A DNA stretch of 64,000 nt from Devosia salina (GTDB lineage Bacteria; Pseudomonadota; Alphaproteobacteria; Rhizobiales; Devosiaceae), in contig NZ_CP080590.1 of NCBI RefSeq assembly GCF_019504385.1, positions 786,001 through 850,000 on the forward strand. The letters run 5' to 3'. Within the stretch, counting starts at the first letter, position 1; the number at the start of each line of letters is the position of its first letter. The notes beneath the pieces are model-generated. The model had not been told where the DNA came from. It ran no database searches and worked only from the letters and a program-made list of their open reading frames with translations. A program made the position numbers and the translations under genes. Of the stretch, positions 23,770 to 31,821 are shown in pieces.

Positions 23770-24873
23770 TCACTCCCCAACGGCGGGGATGCGCTTGCCG
23801 GCCGCGTCGAACAGATGCACGTGCTCGGCCGAAAAGCTCAGGCTCACCTGGTCGGAGACGTCCAGGTGGTCGTCGGTAAAGATGCGGGCGGTGACGCGGG
23901 CGCCTTCGCCACGATCGATGGTGACCAGGCTTTCCGGGCCCATGTTTTCATTGGCAAAGAGCGGGGCGCTGATGGAGTTGATCGCACCGGCCGCCGTGAG
24001 CGAGAGATGCTCGGGCCGGACGCCAAGCGTCAGTTTCGAACTATTTGCCAGTGCCTTGCCGATCGCATCGGTCATGGGCAGGCCGGCCATGGTCAGCCCT
24101 TCGCCCTTGAGCGCCAGCTGTCCATCGACCTGTGTGCCCTCGACCTCGACCAGGTTCATCGGCGGATTGCCCACGAAATTGGCGACGAAGGTGGTGGCCG
24201 GGCGACGATAGATTTCGATGGGCGAAGCGTATTGGACAATCTTGCCCTGATCCATCACCGCAATGCGGGTGGCGAGCGCCATGGCCTCGGCCTGGTCATG
24301 GGTCACATAGACCGCCGTCATCCCCATGTCGCGCTGCAAGTGGTTGAGGAAACCGCGGGCTTCCAGGCGCAGCTTGGCATCGAGGTTGGAGAGCGGTTCG
24401 TCGAAGAGATAGACCTTGGCCGGATAAACCAGGGCGCGGGCGAGCGAGGTGCGCTGCTGCTGGCCGCCCGAGATCTGGCTGGGCAGGCGATCCATGAGAT
24501 GGCCGATCTTGAGCACGTCGGCGACCTCGCGGGCGCGCCCATGGCGGCTGGCGACGGCTTCGCCGCGCACCTTGAGCGGATAGGCGATGTTGTCGGCCAG
24601 GTTCATATGCGGATAGAGCGCATAATCCTGGAACACCATGGCGATGTTGCGGTCCTTGGGGTGGAGATGCGTTACCTCCTCGCCGCCGATCAGGATCTGG
24701 CCGGAGGTCGGCGTTTCGAGCCCCGCCATCATGCGCAGAGAGGTGGTCTTGCCGCAGCCCGAGGGCCCGAGCAGGCAGACGAACTCACCATCGCCAATAT
24801 CGAAATTGACGTCAGAGACGGCCTTGAAGTCGCCAAAGCTCTTGGTGACGTTTTTGAATTCAACAGATGCCAT
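23770..24873 (-). CDS. Carbohydrate ABC transporter ATP-binding protein (MalK/UgpC type)
   Basis: 367 residues: an ABC ATPase domain with Walker A GPSGCGKTTS near 36, Q-loop FQDYALYPHM, signature SGGQQQR near 137 and Walker B VYLFDEPLSNLDAK, then C-terminal TOBE-type regulatory strands (LGVRPEHLSL). This is the MalK/UgpC subfamily that energises carbohydrate importers. It follows the two permease genes on the same strand and serves the binding protein at 26878-28221. Confidence 0.95.
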   Translation of the reverse strand: MASVEFKNVTKSFGDFKAVSDVNFDIGDGEFVCLLGPSGCGKTTSLRMMAGLETPTSGQILIGGEEVTHLHPKDRNIAMVFQDYALYPHMNLADNIAYPLKVRGEAVASRHGRAREVADVLKIGHLMDRLPSQISGGQQQRTSLARALVYPAKVYLFDEPLSNLDAKLRLEARGFLNHLQRDMGMTAVYVTHDQAEAMALATRIAVMDQGKIVQYASPIEIYRRPATTFVANFVGNPPMNLVEVEGTQVDGQLALKGEGLTMAGLPMTDAIGKALANSSKLTLGVRPEHLSLTAAGAINSISAPLFANENMGPESLVTIDRGEGARVTARIFTDDHLDVSDQVSLSFSAEHVHLFDAAGKRIPAVGE

Positions 24874-24879
24874 GGATGA

Positions 24880-25710
24880 TCAAGCCTTGATGCCGCCGAA
24901 GAACCGGAAGCCGAACTTCCAGCTGACGAAGAGATAGAGCGCCACGACGGGCAGGGAGTAGATGAGCGAATAGGCGGCCAGCAGCGTGACGATGGGCGTG
25001 CCCGCCTCCGAATAGAAGGAATAGATGGCCACCGAAGCCGGCATGTTGTCCGAGCTACGGAGGAGGATGAAGGGGATCAGGAACGAGCCCCAGATATTGA
25101 CGAAGGCCCAGACGACCACGACCACGATGCCAGGCCGGATGACCGGCAGGGCCACGTCGAAAAAGGCCTGCACCGGCGAGGCGCCCGCCACCATGGCGCT
25201 TTCCTCATACGACTTGGGAATGGAATCGATGAAGTCACGCAGGATGAACATGGCGGTGGGCAGCAACCCGCCGGCGAAGGTGAGAATGACCGCGATATGG
25301 GTATCCATGATGCCGGCGGCCGAGATGATGAGGAAGATCGGCACCATCGCTGCCGATCCCGAAACCACCGAGGAAAACAGCAGCAGGATATAGGTGACCG
25401 CACCCTTGCCCGGCACCGAGGAGCGCGACAGGGCATAGGCGGCCAGCGTCGCCGCGGCGCCGACCAGGATGACGCCGCCGGTGGCCTGGATGAAGCTGTT
25501 CCACAGCGCCTGCACGGCATAGGAATTGCCGAACACGGTGACGAAATTGCTCAGCGTCCAGGGGTCGGGCAGCGCCAGCCCCATCTCGGCCTGCGCGTTG
25601 AACGGCGCAAACAGGAACCACAGGAGCGGCAGGGCGAAGACGGCACCGATCAGCGCGGCAAGGGCGGAGAAGGCGATGCGGCCGACAAAGGCGGGCAGGG
25701 TCAGGTTCAT
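24880..25710 (-). CDS. Carbohydrate ABC transporter permease (MalG type)
   Basis: 276-residue inner-membrane permease with six hydrophobic helices and the EAA loop (YEESAMVAGASPVQAFFDVALPVI) that docks on the ATPase. From ATG 25710, preceded by GAGGA, the N-terminus is MNLTLPAFVG. It starts 10 bp after the partner permease stop. Confidence 0.93.
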   Translation of the reverse strand: MNLTLPAFVGRIAFSALAALIGAVFALPLLWFLFAPFNAQAEMGLALPDPWTLSNFVTVFGNSYAVQALWNSFIQATGGVILVGAAATLAAYALSRSSVPGKGAVTYILLLFSSVVSGSAAMVPIFLIISAAGIMDTHIAVILTFAGGLLPTAMFILRDFIDSIPKSYEESAMVAGASPVQAFFDVALPVIRPGIVVVVVWAFVNIWGSFLIPFILLRSSDNMPASVAIYSFYSEAGTPIVTLLAAYSLIYSLPVVALYLFVSWKFGFRFFGGIKA

Positions 25711-25720
25711 GGCGCGATCC

Positions 25721-26689
25721 TCAGGACTTCGGGGCCTTCTTGCGGCCCAGGCGCAGATAGACGAGCGCAAAGGCCAGGTTGATCAGCATCATGATGACGC
25801 CCACGGCGGCGCCCTTGCCGAACTGGAAGTCCTGGAAGGCGACGCGGTAATTGTAGATCGACACCAGCTCCGTCCGGTAGCTCGGCCCGCCATTGGTCAA
25901 AAGGAACGGCGTGAACGTGTTGAAGGTCCACATGGTGATGAGGATGAGATCGGTGACGATATGGCCGCGAATGAGCGGCAGGCCGATATCGCGGAATTTC
26001 TGCCAGCTGGAGGCGCCGGCCACGTCCGCGGCCTGGAAATAGCTCGGTGGAATGGACGAAAACGCCGAGTTGAACAGCATCATCGAGAAGGCCGCGCCGC
26101 GCCAGGTGTTGAACACCACGATGACCCAGAAGGGCTGCTGCAGCAGGAAATCGCCCTGCGGCAGGCCGAGGCCGGTGAGCAGCGCATTGAGCGTACCATT
26201 GTCGCGATCGAGAAAGGCGAACCAGGCAAAACCGATGACCACTTCGGGCAGGATCCAGGCAGCGATGACGAAGGTTTCGGTGATGCGCTTGATCCAGGGT
26301 GGCACGGTCTGGATCAGCCAGGCCAGCAGAAGGCCGAGCAGGGCCTGGCCGATCAGCGCCGAGGCCAGCACGAATTGCGTGGTCAGGATCAGCGAAAAAC
26401 CGAACTGGCCGCGCTGGAAGAAGGTCGCCGGGTCGAATAGGGCCAGGTAATTGCCCAGGCCGACAAAGTCGGGATTGAGCGCGGTCTTGCCGATCAGCGT
26501 CCGGTTGGTGAAGGAGACAAAGATCACCCAGAAGAACGGGACGATGACGAAGACCGATACCAGAAGTCCGGCCGGCAGCATGAAGGCTGCGCCGGCTCGA
26601 TTGGACAGGAGCGCGAAGTTGCGCGACTTGCGCTTGGGCCGCGTGGTGATGGGTTCGGTGGTCATGGGCTTCGCCTTGGTCTGAGGCAT
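25721..26689 (-). CDS. Carbohydrate ABC transporter permease (MalF type)
   Basis: 322-residue inner-membrane permease. A basic cytoplasmic N-terminus (TTRPKRKSRNF) is followed by six helices, with the EAA-type loop near 230 (YFQAADVAGASSWQKFRDIGLPLI). It pairs with the MalG-type protein encoded next. A gap of about 190 bp containing a palindromic repeat and a hairpin separates it from the binding-protein gene. Confidence 0.93.
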   Translation of the reverse strand: MPQTKAKPMTTEPITTRPKRKSRNFALLSNRAGAAFMLPAGLLVSVFVIVPFFWVIFVSFTNRTLIGKTALNPDFVGLGNYLALFDPATFFQRGQFGFSLILTTQFVLASALIGQALLGLLLAWLIQTVPPWIKRITETFVIAAWILPEVVIGFAWFAFLDRDNGTLNALLTGLGLPQGDFLLQQPFWVIVVFNTWRGAAFSMMLFNSAFSSIPPSYFQAADVAGASSWQKFRDIGLPLIRGHIVTDLILITMWTFNTFTPFLLTNGGPSYRTELVSIYNYRVAFQDFQFGKGAAVGVIMMLINLAFALVYLRLGRKKAPKS

Positions 26690-26722
26690 GGCATGGCTCG
26701 ACGCTCGTCACACTATGTGCCA

Positions 26723-26794
26723 CCCTCGGGCTTGACCCGAGGGCCACGCGCAGCATGTGCCTGTGTCGATAGGTCCTCGGATCAAGTCCGAGGA
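26723..26794. repeat. Double-hairpin intergenic repeat
   Basis: Two related palindromes lie 29 bp apart: CCCTCGGG-CTTGA-CCCGAGGG (26723-26743) and GTCCTCGGA-TCAAG-TCCGAGGAC (26773-26794). The loops CTTGA and TCAAG are complementary to each other, so the two hairpins are mirror-related halves of one unit. The pattern is typical of intergenic repeats in Hyphomicrobiales. Confidence 0.75.
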
Positions 26795-26837
26795 CGGCCA
26801 GTGGGTGTGAATACTCTTTTGCTGGCCGCCGGCAGAA

Positions 26838-26861
26838 CCCGGCACCCCGAGGGGCGCCGGG
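26838..26861 (-). other. Hairpin immediately downstream of the binding-protein gene
   Basis: CCCGGC-A-CCCC, a GA turn, then GGGG-C-GCCGGG: a 10-pair stem with one mismatch, 16 nt after the stop of the binding-protein gene on its transcript. It probably stabilises the upstream mRNA or attenuates read-through into the permease genes. The same arrangement recurs at 45758-45781 and 53168-53193. Confidence 0.65.
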
Positions 26862-26877
26862 CATCCCCGGGAAGGAA

Positions 26878-28221
26878 CTAGAGCAGGCTGACGGTGTTTT
26901 CTTCACCGACAATGCCGATCACCGCGGCCTTGTACTGGGCCATGGCGTCTTCCGGCGACAGTTCACCCGACACCACCGCTTCGGTCATGCGCTGGATTTC
27001 CTGCGACACCGCGTTGTAGTTCGGGTTGTTCGGACGCGCCGTGGTCAGGGGCAGCAGCGTCTGGCTGGTTTCGGTCAGGAACGGGTTGTTCGGGATCGGC
27101 ACGTCCGAGCGCGAACGGATGCCCGGCTGGTAGTCCTGGAAGGCCGTCATCTGTTCCTTGCTCATCATGAAGGAGAGCAGCTTCCAGGCTTCCATCGGCG
27201 TGTCGGTGTTCGGGTTGATCACGAAGCCGGTGCCGCCCGAGATCGAGACGAAGTCCTGGCCGCGAATGGCGGCGCCGGGCTCTTCGGCCGGCATCTTGAC
27301 CCAGCTCATGACATTGTCGCGGTCGGCGACCTCGAATTCCGAACCCGGTGCGGTGACCGAGCGGTAGAACCAGTCGCCCTCGACCAGCATGGCGGTCTTG
27401 CCGTCGCGGAAATTGGCGAAGGACCGGTTGCGGCCATCGGCCAGCAGCTGCGCACGCTGGTCGCCCAGACCTTCATCGACATAGATGGTCTTGTAGAGGT
27501 TGAGCACGTCCAGGATGCCCTGGCTTTCGACGACGAACTTGCCGTTCTCGTCGGTGACGCCTTCACCAGTGCCGAGCAGCGCCATCCAATAGCCCTGCAT
27601 GGTCGTGGCTTCGCCCATGGCAACGCCGGCATTGAGCTGCAGCGGGGCTTCGATCCCGGCTTCCTTGAGCTTGCGGGCCGCATCGAGCACGTCGTCCCAG
27701 GACTTGGGCTGCCAGTCGGCTGCGATGCCGGCCTGTTCGAGCAGGTCCTTGCGCACGAAGATCATGCGCACGTCGGTGCCCAGGCCAATGCCATAGGTTT
27801 CCCCGTCATAGGACATGATCGAGCGGATGCCGGGCGAGATATGATCCCAGCCTTCCCAATTGGCGTAGTCCTCGCCGATCAGGTCGTCGAGCGACTTGAG
27901 CTGGCCACCCTCGGCAAAGGCCGGGATGAGGAAGCCGTCGAAAGCGGAGATGTCGGGGCCGGCGCCGGTCGAGAAGTCGAGGGCCAGCTGCTGGGTGAGC
28001 TGGGCATCCTCGCCACCGAACTGGTTCAGCGTGACATTGATGTCGGGATTGGCGGCCTCGAAGGCCGGAATGACCTGTTCTTCAAGCCACTGGGCCGTGG
28101 CGCTGTTCACGCCGCCGATGACGCAGCGGCAGGTAATGTCCAGGTCAACGGCAAAGGCCGGAACGGCCACGGCAGAAGCGCCGATCAGGCCAAGCGCAAG
28201 TGCGCGAATACGATTCTTCAT
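26878..28221 (-). CDS. Extracellular solute-binding protein, carbohydrate ABC transporter
   Basis: 447-residue family-1 solute-binding protein with a Sec signal peptide (MKNRIRALALGLIGASAVAVPAFA). The mature N-terminus is VDLDITCRCVIGGVNSATAQW, with an unusual Cys-Arg-Cys close to the start; there is no lipobox. Conserved hinge features such as LLEQAGIAADWQPKSWDDVLDAARKLKEAG are visible. The start has GGGAGG upstream. It is the first gene of the operon that continues with two permeases, an ATPase, a PHP hydrolase and an IolE-like protein. A LacI-type operator lies 86-99 nt upstream. The ligand is unknown, probably a polyol or sugar derivative. Confidence 0.92.
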   Translation of the reverse strand: MKNRIRALALGLIGASAVAVPAFAVDLDITCRCVIGGVNSATAQWLEEQVIPAFEAANPDINVTLNQFGGEDAQLTQQLALDFSTGAGPDISAFDGFLIPAFAEGGQLKSLDDLIGEDYANWEGWDHISPGIRSIMSYDGETYGIGLGTDVRMIFVRKDLLEQAGIAADWQPKSWDDVLDAARKLKEAGIEAPLQLNAGVAMGEATTMQGYWMALLGTGEGVTDENGKFVVESQGILDVLNLYKTIYVDEGLGDQRAQLLADGRNRSFANFRDGKTAMLVEGDWFYRSVTAPGSEFEVADRDNVMSWVKMPAEEPGAAIRGQDFVSISGGTGFVINPNTDTPMEAWKLLSFMMSKEQMTAFQDYQPGIRSRSDVPIPNNPFLTETSQTLLPLTTARPNNPNYNAVSQEIQRMTEAVVSGELSPEDAMAQYKAAVIGIVGEENTVSLL

Positions 28222-28306
28222 CGTTGAATTCCTCCCAAATGATGGCTCCGAATTCTCCGGTAGCCGGTCTTGGCCGGATGGCTCCTCGCACCCGACCTGG
28301 CCAGAT

Positions 28307-28320
28307 TGAACACGTTTTCA
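28307..28320. promoter_or_regulatory. LacI-type operator, binding-protein promoter
   Basis: TGAACACGTTTTCA has TGAA/TTCA arms around a central CG. It is the twin of the site at 28482-28495 and lies 86-99 nt upstream of the binding-protein gene. It is probably bound by the divergently encoded LacI regulator. Confidence 0.72.
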
Positions 28321-28481
28321 CTTTTCGTCAATGCGGAGAATTCGCGGTGGAAAAGTTTCGTCAGAGAAGCGTGGCCTTGGATCGCAGAGAATCGCGACAT
28401 TCCGGTGACAATCGGTCGAATTATTGTGAGTTTCCAGATTCTGGGCTAGCTTGACTTTGCTGGGTTGACGCCCGATGAAAG

Positions 28482-28495
28482 TGAACACGCTTTCA
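28482..28495. promoter_or_regulatory. LacI-type operator, regulator promoter
   Basis: TGAACACGCTTTCA differs from the operator at 28307-28320 in one base of fourteen. It lies 27-40 nt upstream of the regulator start (GTG 28522), suiting autoregulation. The 175-bp centre-to-centre spacing would allow DNA looping. Confidence 0.7.
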
Positions 28496-28521
28496 AAATG
28501 TGCATGGGCGGGAGGGGTTCA

Positions 28522-29562
28522 GTGTCGGAGGGTGCCGGAGTGTCGCGGGGCAGGGCGACGGCCGAGATGGTTGCTGAGCGCGCCAAGGTGTCACGCGTTG
28601 CGGTCTCGCGCGCCTTCAACCCACACACCTCGCTCAAGCCGGAAAAGCGCGAACTGATCCTCAGGATCGCGCAGGAATTGAACTACACGCCGGACCGCGC
28701 AGCGCGGGCGCTGGTGAGCGGCCGCACCCACCTGGTCGGCGTCATCGTGCCCGATGTGTGCAGCAATTGGGAAAGTCAGGAAATCGACGCTCTGACCACC
28801 GCCTTGCAGGCGGAGGGCTTCGCTACGCTGCTGTTCAAGACCCGCACCGACTACTCGATGGACGAGCAATTGCTGGCCTATATGCGCGGCTTCAATCCCG
28901 ACTCGGTGATTGCCTTCGTCGAAAACGTCAAACCCAAGACGCTGACCCGGTTCCTCGACCGGGCGGTGCCCATCTATGTCGACTATCCGCTGGCGGGCGA
29001 GGCCGAGGCCCCCGAGAGCGGCCCGCTGTTCGATCGCCTCAATATCCTCCAGCACGACGGCATCGACCAGGCAGTGGCGCTGCTGCAGGGCTATGGCGTC
29101 CGGCGCATCGCCTATCTCTCCGGCCTCGACAAGTCCCGCGCCAGCATTGCCCGCGAGACCACGCTGCGCCAGGTGATGGCCGAGCGGGGCATGGCGGCGC
29201 CCATCGTCATTCAGGGCGATTTTGGCTATGACGCGGCTTTCCAGTCCACGATCGACCTTTTCCGGGTCGGCGAGGGCGCCGACGCCATTTTTGCCGCCAA
29301 TGACGTCAGCGCCTTCGGGGCTCTCGATGCGCTCAAGCATGAACTGAACCTGCGCGTACCCCAGGATGTCAGCGTGGTCGGCTTCGACGACATCGCCCAG
29401 TCGCACTGGAAAAGCTACAACCTGACCACGGTGAAATTCGACCTCGAGGCGCGCGTGCGCGCATTGGTGCGTCTGATCCTGCGACGCTTGAACAACCCAC
29501 AGGCGCCCGGCCTCGAAGAGACCCTCAACACCCGCCTTGTCGTGCGCGGCACGGTCGGCTGA
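28522..29562 (+). CDS. LacI-family transcriptional regulator
   Basis: 346 residues from a GTG start at 28522 preceded by GGGAGGGG; the frame is open further back to 28465 but that would run through the operator. The N-terminal helix-turn-helix reads TAEMVAERAKVSRVAVSRAFN with hinge PDRAARALVSGRTHLVGVIVP, and the rest is a periplasmic-binding-protein-like effector domain ending in FDDIAQSHWKSYNLTTVKFD. It diverges from the ABC transporter operon and is followed at 8 bp by the DUF5054 gene. The two TGAACACG-TTTCA sites in the divergent region are its likely operators. Confidence 0.92.
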   Translation: MSEGAGVSRGRATAEMVAERAKVSRVAVSRAFNPHTSLKPEKRELILRIAQELNYTPDRAARALVSGRTHLVGVIVPDVCSNWESQEIDALTTALQAEGFATLLFKTRTDYSMDEQLLAYMRGFNPDSVIAFVENVKPKTLTRFLDRAVPIYVDYPLAGEAEAPESGPLFDRLNILQHDGIDQAVALLQGYGVRRIAYLSGLDKSRASIARETTLRQVMAERGMAAPIVIQGDFGYDAAFQSTIDLFRVGEGADAIFAANDVSAFGALDALKHELNLRVPQDVSVVGFDDIAQSHWKSYNLTTVKFDLEARVRALVRLILRRLNNPQAPGLEETLNTRLVVRGTVG

Positions 29563-29570
29563 CCATTTCC

Positions 29571-31490
29571 ATGACCAAAAACACCATTCATCTCGTCTTC
29601 AAGACGCATCTCGATATCGGCTTCACCGACCACGCAGCGCGCGTGCGGCAGCAATATCACGAGCAGTTCATCCCCCAGGCCATTGCCACGGGAGCCCATT
29701 TTTTCAACGAGAACCCGCAGGCGCCCGCTTTCGTCTGGACCACCGGGGCCTGGCTGATATGGGACCACCTCAATTCGCAGGGGCCCGAGCGGGTCCGGGC
29801 GCTGGAACAGGCGATCGAACGCGGCCTGATCGGCTGGCATGGCCTGCCTTTCACCACCCATACCGAACTGATGACCCCGGCCATTTTCCGGGCCGGCCTC
29901 TCCTATGCTGCCGAACTCGACCAGCGTTTCGGCAAGACCACCATCGCGGCCAAGATGACGGATGTGCCGGGGCACACGCTGGGCATGGTGCCGCTACTGG
30001 CCCAGGCGGGCATTCGCTTCCTGCATCTGGGCGTCAACACGGCCAGCCCCGTACCCGACGTGCCGCCGATCTTCCGCTGGCGGGCACCCTCGGGCGAGGA
30101 AGTGGTGGTCATGTACCAGGGCTCATATGGCGCCACCGACTTTCCGGCAGGTGCCGATATCGGCCTCAGCTTCGCGCATACCAATGACAATATCGGCCCG
30201 CAAAGCGTGGGGCAGACGGTCGAGGCGCTGCGCCATCTGCAGCACCAGTTTCCGGACAGCGACATCAAGGCCTCGACGCTGGACGCGTTCGGGGCCGAGA
30301 TGTGGGCGCGCCGTGAGGCATTCCCTGTCGTCACCAGCGAAATCGGCGACAGCTGGATTCACGGCACGGCCAGCGATCCAGAGAAGCTGGCGCAGTTCCG
30401 GTCCTTGTCGCGCCTCTATGATGGCTGGGCCGGGGCCCTGACGCCGGAGCGGCTGGCCTTCGGACGTGAGTTGGCCATGGTGGCCGAGCATACCTGGGGC
30501 GTCGACATCAAGACCTATCTCCGCGACGAGCAGGCTTGGGATCGCGCCGATTTCGAGGTGGCGCGACGCAGCGATTATCGCTTCGCCTATGCCGAGCAAT
30601 CCTGGCGCGAACAGCGCGCCTATCTCACCGCGGCGGTGGATTGCCTGGCCCCGGCCGATCGGCTTCTGGCCAGGATGGCGCTGGAAGCGCTGGAGCCGGG
30701 GAAGTCCCCGGCACTGGTGCCGGGCACGCAGATCCAGAACGGGGGGTGGCAAGCCGACCTCGATGCGCAAAGTAGCGATATTGTCCGCATCACCGCCCCG
30801 GACGGACGCGTTCTCGAGGGGGCGGCGGGAAGCCTGTTGGGCTACCGGCATGAAAGTTACGACTGGGACGAATTGCAGACCCATCTCGACAGCTATCTGC
30901 AACACCGGCAGGACTGGGCCATTCTCGATCACGACAAGCCGGGGCTTGCTGGGGCGAAGACTGCGCGCACCGGCCATTTCCAGCCCCTCCATCGCGGCAT
31001 TTCCACCGACGCCAGCACGGCAGGCGCAGAGATGCCGGAAGACGCGGCCGCCCTGCTCGGGGCCCCCGCCGCCGTCGAGATTGGCATCCGGGGCCTCGAT
31101 GCCGATCGCGTCGAAATCCGCCTGGTCCTGCGGGCCAAACCCGCCAATCGCATGCCGGAGGCCGGCTTCCTGACGTTCACGCCGCGCAATGCCGGACCCT
31201 GGTCATTGCAGAAACTGGGGCTCTGGAATGCCGGCGACAACATCGCGCGCCGCGGCGGTGGTCAATTGCAGGGCGTGGAGGCGGCCCGCGCCGGCGCCTT
31301 GACCATCATGCCGGTCGACAGCGCGCTCGTTGCCCCCGCCGGCACACTCTTCATGCCGTTTCAGCCCGAGGTGCCGGACTTCAGCGAAGGGCTGCGCTTC
31401 TGCCTCTACAACAACAAATGGGGCACCAACTTCCCCATGTGGTGGGAGGGCAGCATCGCCTTCCGGTTCGTCGTGACGCTCGGGTCATAG
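29571..31490 (+). CDS. DUF5054 / GH38-like hydrolase
   Basis: 639-residue protein of the DUF5054 family, related to glycoside hydrolase family 38 alpha-mannosidases. The N-terminus HLVFKTHLDIGFTDHAARV has the His-x-Asp metal motif of GH38, and further family features are TTGAWLIWDHL, GWHGLPFTTHTELMTP, AAKMTDVPGHTLGMVPLLA and VAEHTWGVDIKTYLRD. No signal peptide is visible, so it should act in the cytoplasm. It is cotranscribed with the LacI regulator and so linked to the divergent ABC importer. It may trim an imported glycoside, but neither substrate nor activity is proven for the family. Confidence 0.85.
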   Translation: MTKNTIHLVFKTHLDIGFTDHAARVRQQYHEQFIPQAIATGAHFFNENPQAPAFVWTTGAWLIWDHLNSQGPERVRALEQAIERGLIGWHGLPFTTHTELMTPAIFRAGLSYAAELDQRFGKTTIAAKMTDVPGHTLGMVPLLAQAGIRFLHLGVNTASPVPDVPPIFRWRAPSGEEVVVMYQGSYGATDFPAGADIGLSFAHTNDNIGPQSVGQTVEALRHLQHQFPDSDIKASTLDAFGAEMWARREAFPVVTSEIGDSWIHGTASDPEKLAQFRSLSRLYDGWAGALTPERLAFGRELAMVAEHTWGVDIKTYLRDEQAWDRADFEVARRSDYRFAYAEQSWREQRAYLTAAVDCLAPADRLLARMALEALEPGKSPALVPGTQIQNGGWQADLDAQSSDIVRITAPDGRVLEGAAGSLLGYRHESYDWDELQTHLDSYLQHRQDWAILDHDKPGLAGAKTARTGHFQPLHRGISTDASTAGAEMPEDAAALLGAPAAVEIGIRGLDADRVEIRLVLRAKPANRMPEAGFLTFTPRNAGPWSLQKLGLWNAGDNIARRGGGQLQGVEAARAGALTIMPVDSALVAPAGTLFMPFQPEVPDFSEGLRFCLYNNKWGTNFPMWWEGSIAFRFVVTLGS

Positions 31491-31506
31491 CGGGCGGCGC
31501 TGCGGC

Positions 31507-31821
31507 CTAGAGGCAGGGGCTGACGGCGGCGATCGGGCCGAGGAACACCAGCACTGTGGCACCGAGCGCGGCGCGATTGGCCCAGAGGGCGATGACCGAG
31601 AGGGATGACGCCGGCTCGTCATCTGCCGGTGATTGCCAGAAGGCCAGCCAGACAAGGGGCAATGAGGCGACGACGAAGGCGAGGCACAGGACCAGCCGGT
31701 GTTGGCTCCAGCCATAGGCGCAACCCAGCGCCTGCAGGGCATAGAGCAACACGAAAGCGGCCGACCAGACTGTGAAGCCGGCCACCAGCGACAGCAATGC
31801 GCGCTTGTCCCCGCTGGTCAT
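31507..31821 (-). CDS. Small three-TM membrane protein at the end of the oxidase operon
   Basis: 104 residues from ATG 31821, which overlaps the oxidase subunit I stop (ATGA). Three hydrophobic helices are visible: LLSLVAGFTVWSAAFVLLYALQ, LVLCLAFVVASLPLVWLAFW and VIALWANRAALGATVLVFLG. Position and size suggest a small oxidase subunit or assembly factor in the place of a subunit IV. No family is recognised. Confidence 0.7.
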   Translation of the reverse strand: MTSGDKRALLSLVAGFTVWSAAFVLLYALQALGCAYGWSQHRLVLCLAFVVASLPLVWLAFWQSPADDEPASSLSVIALWANRAALGATVLVFLGPIAAVSPCL

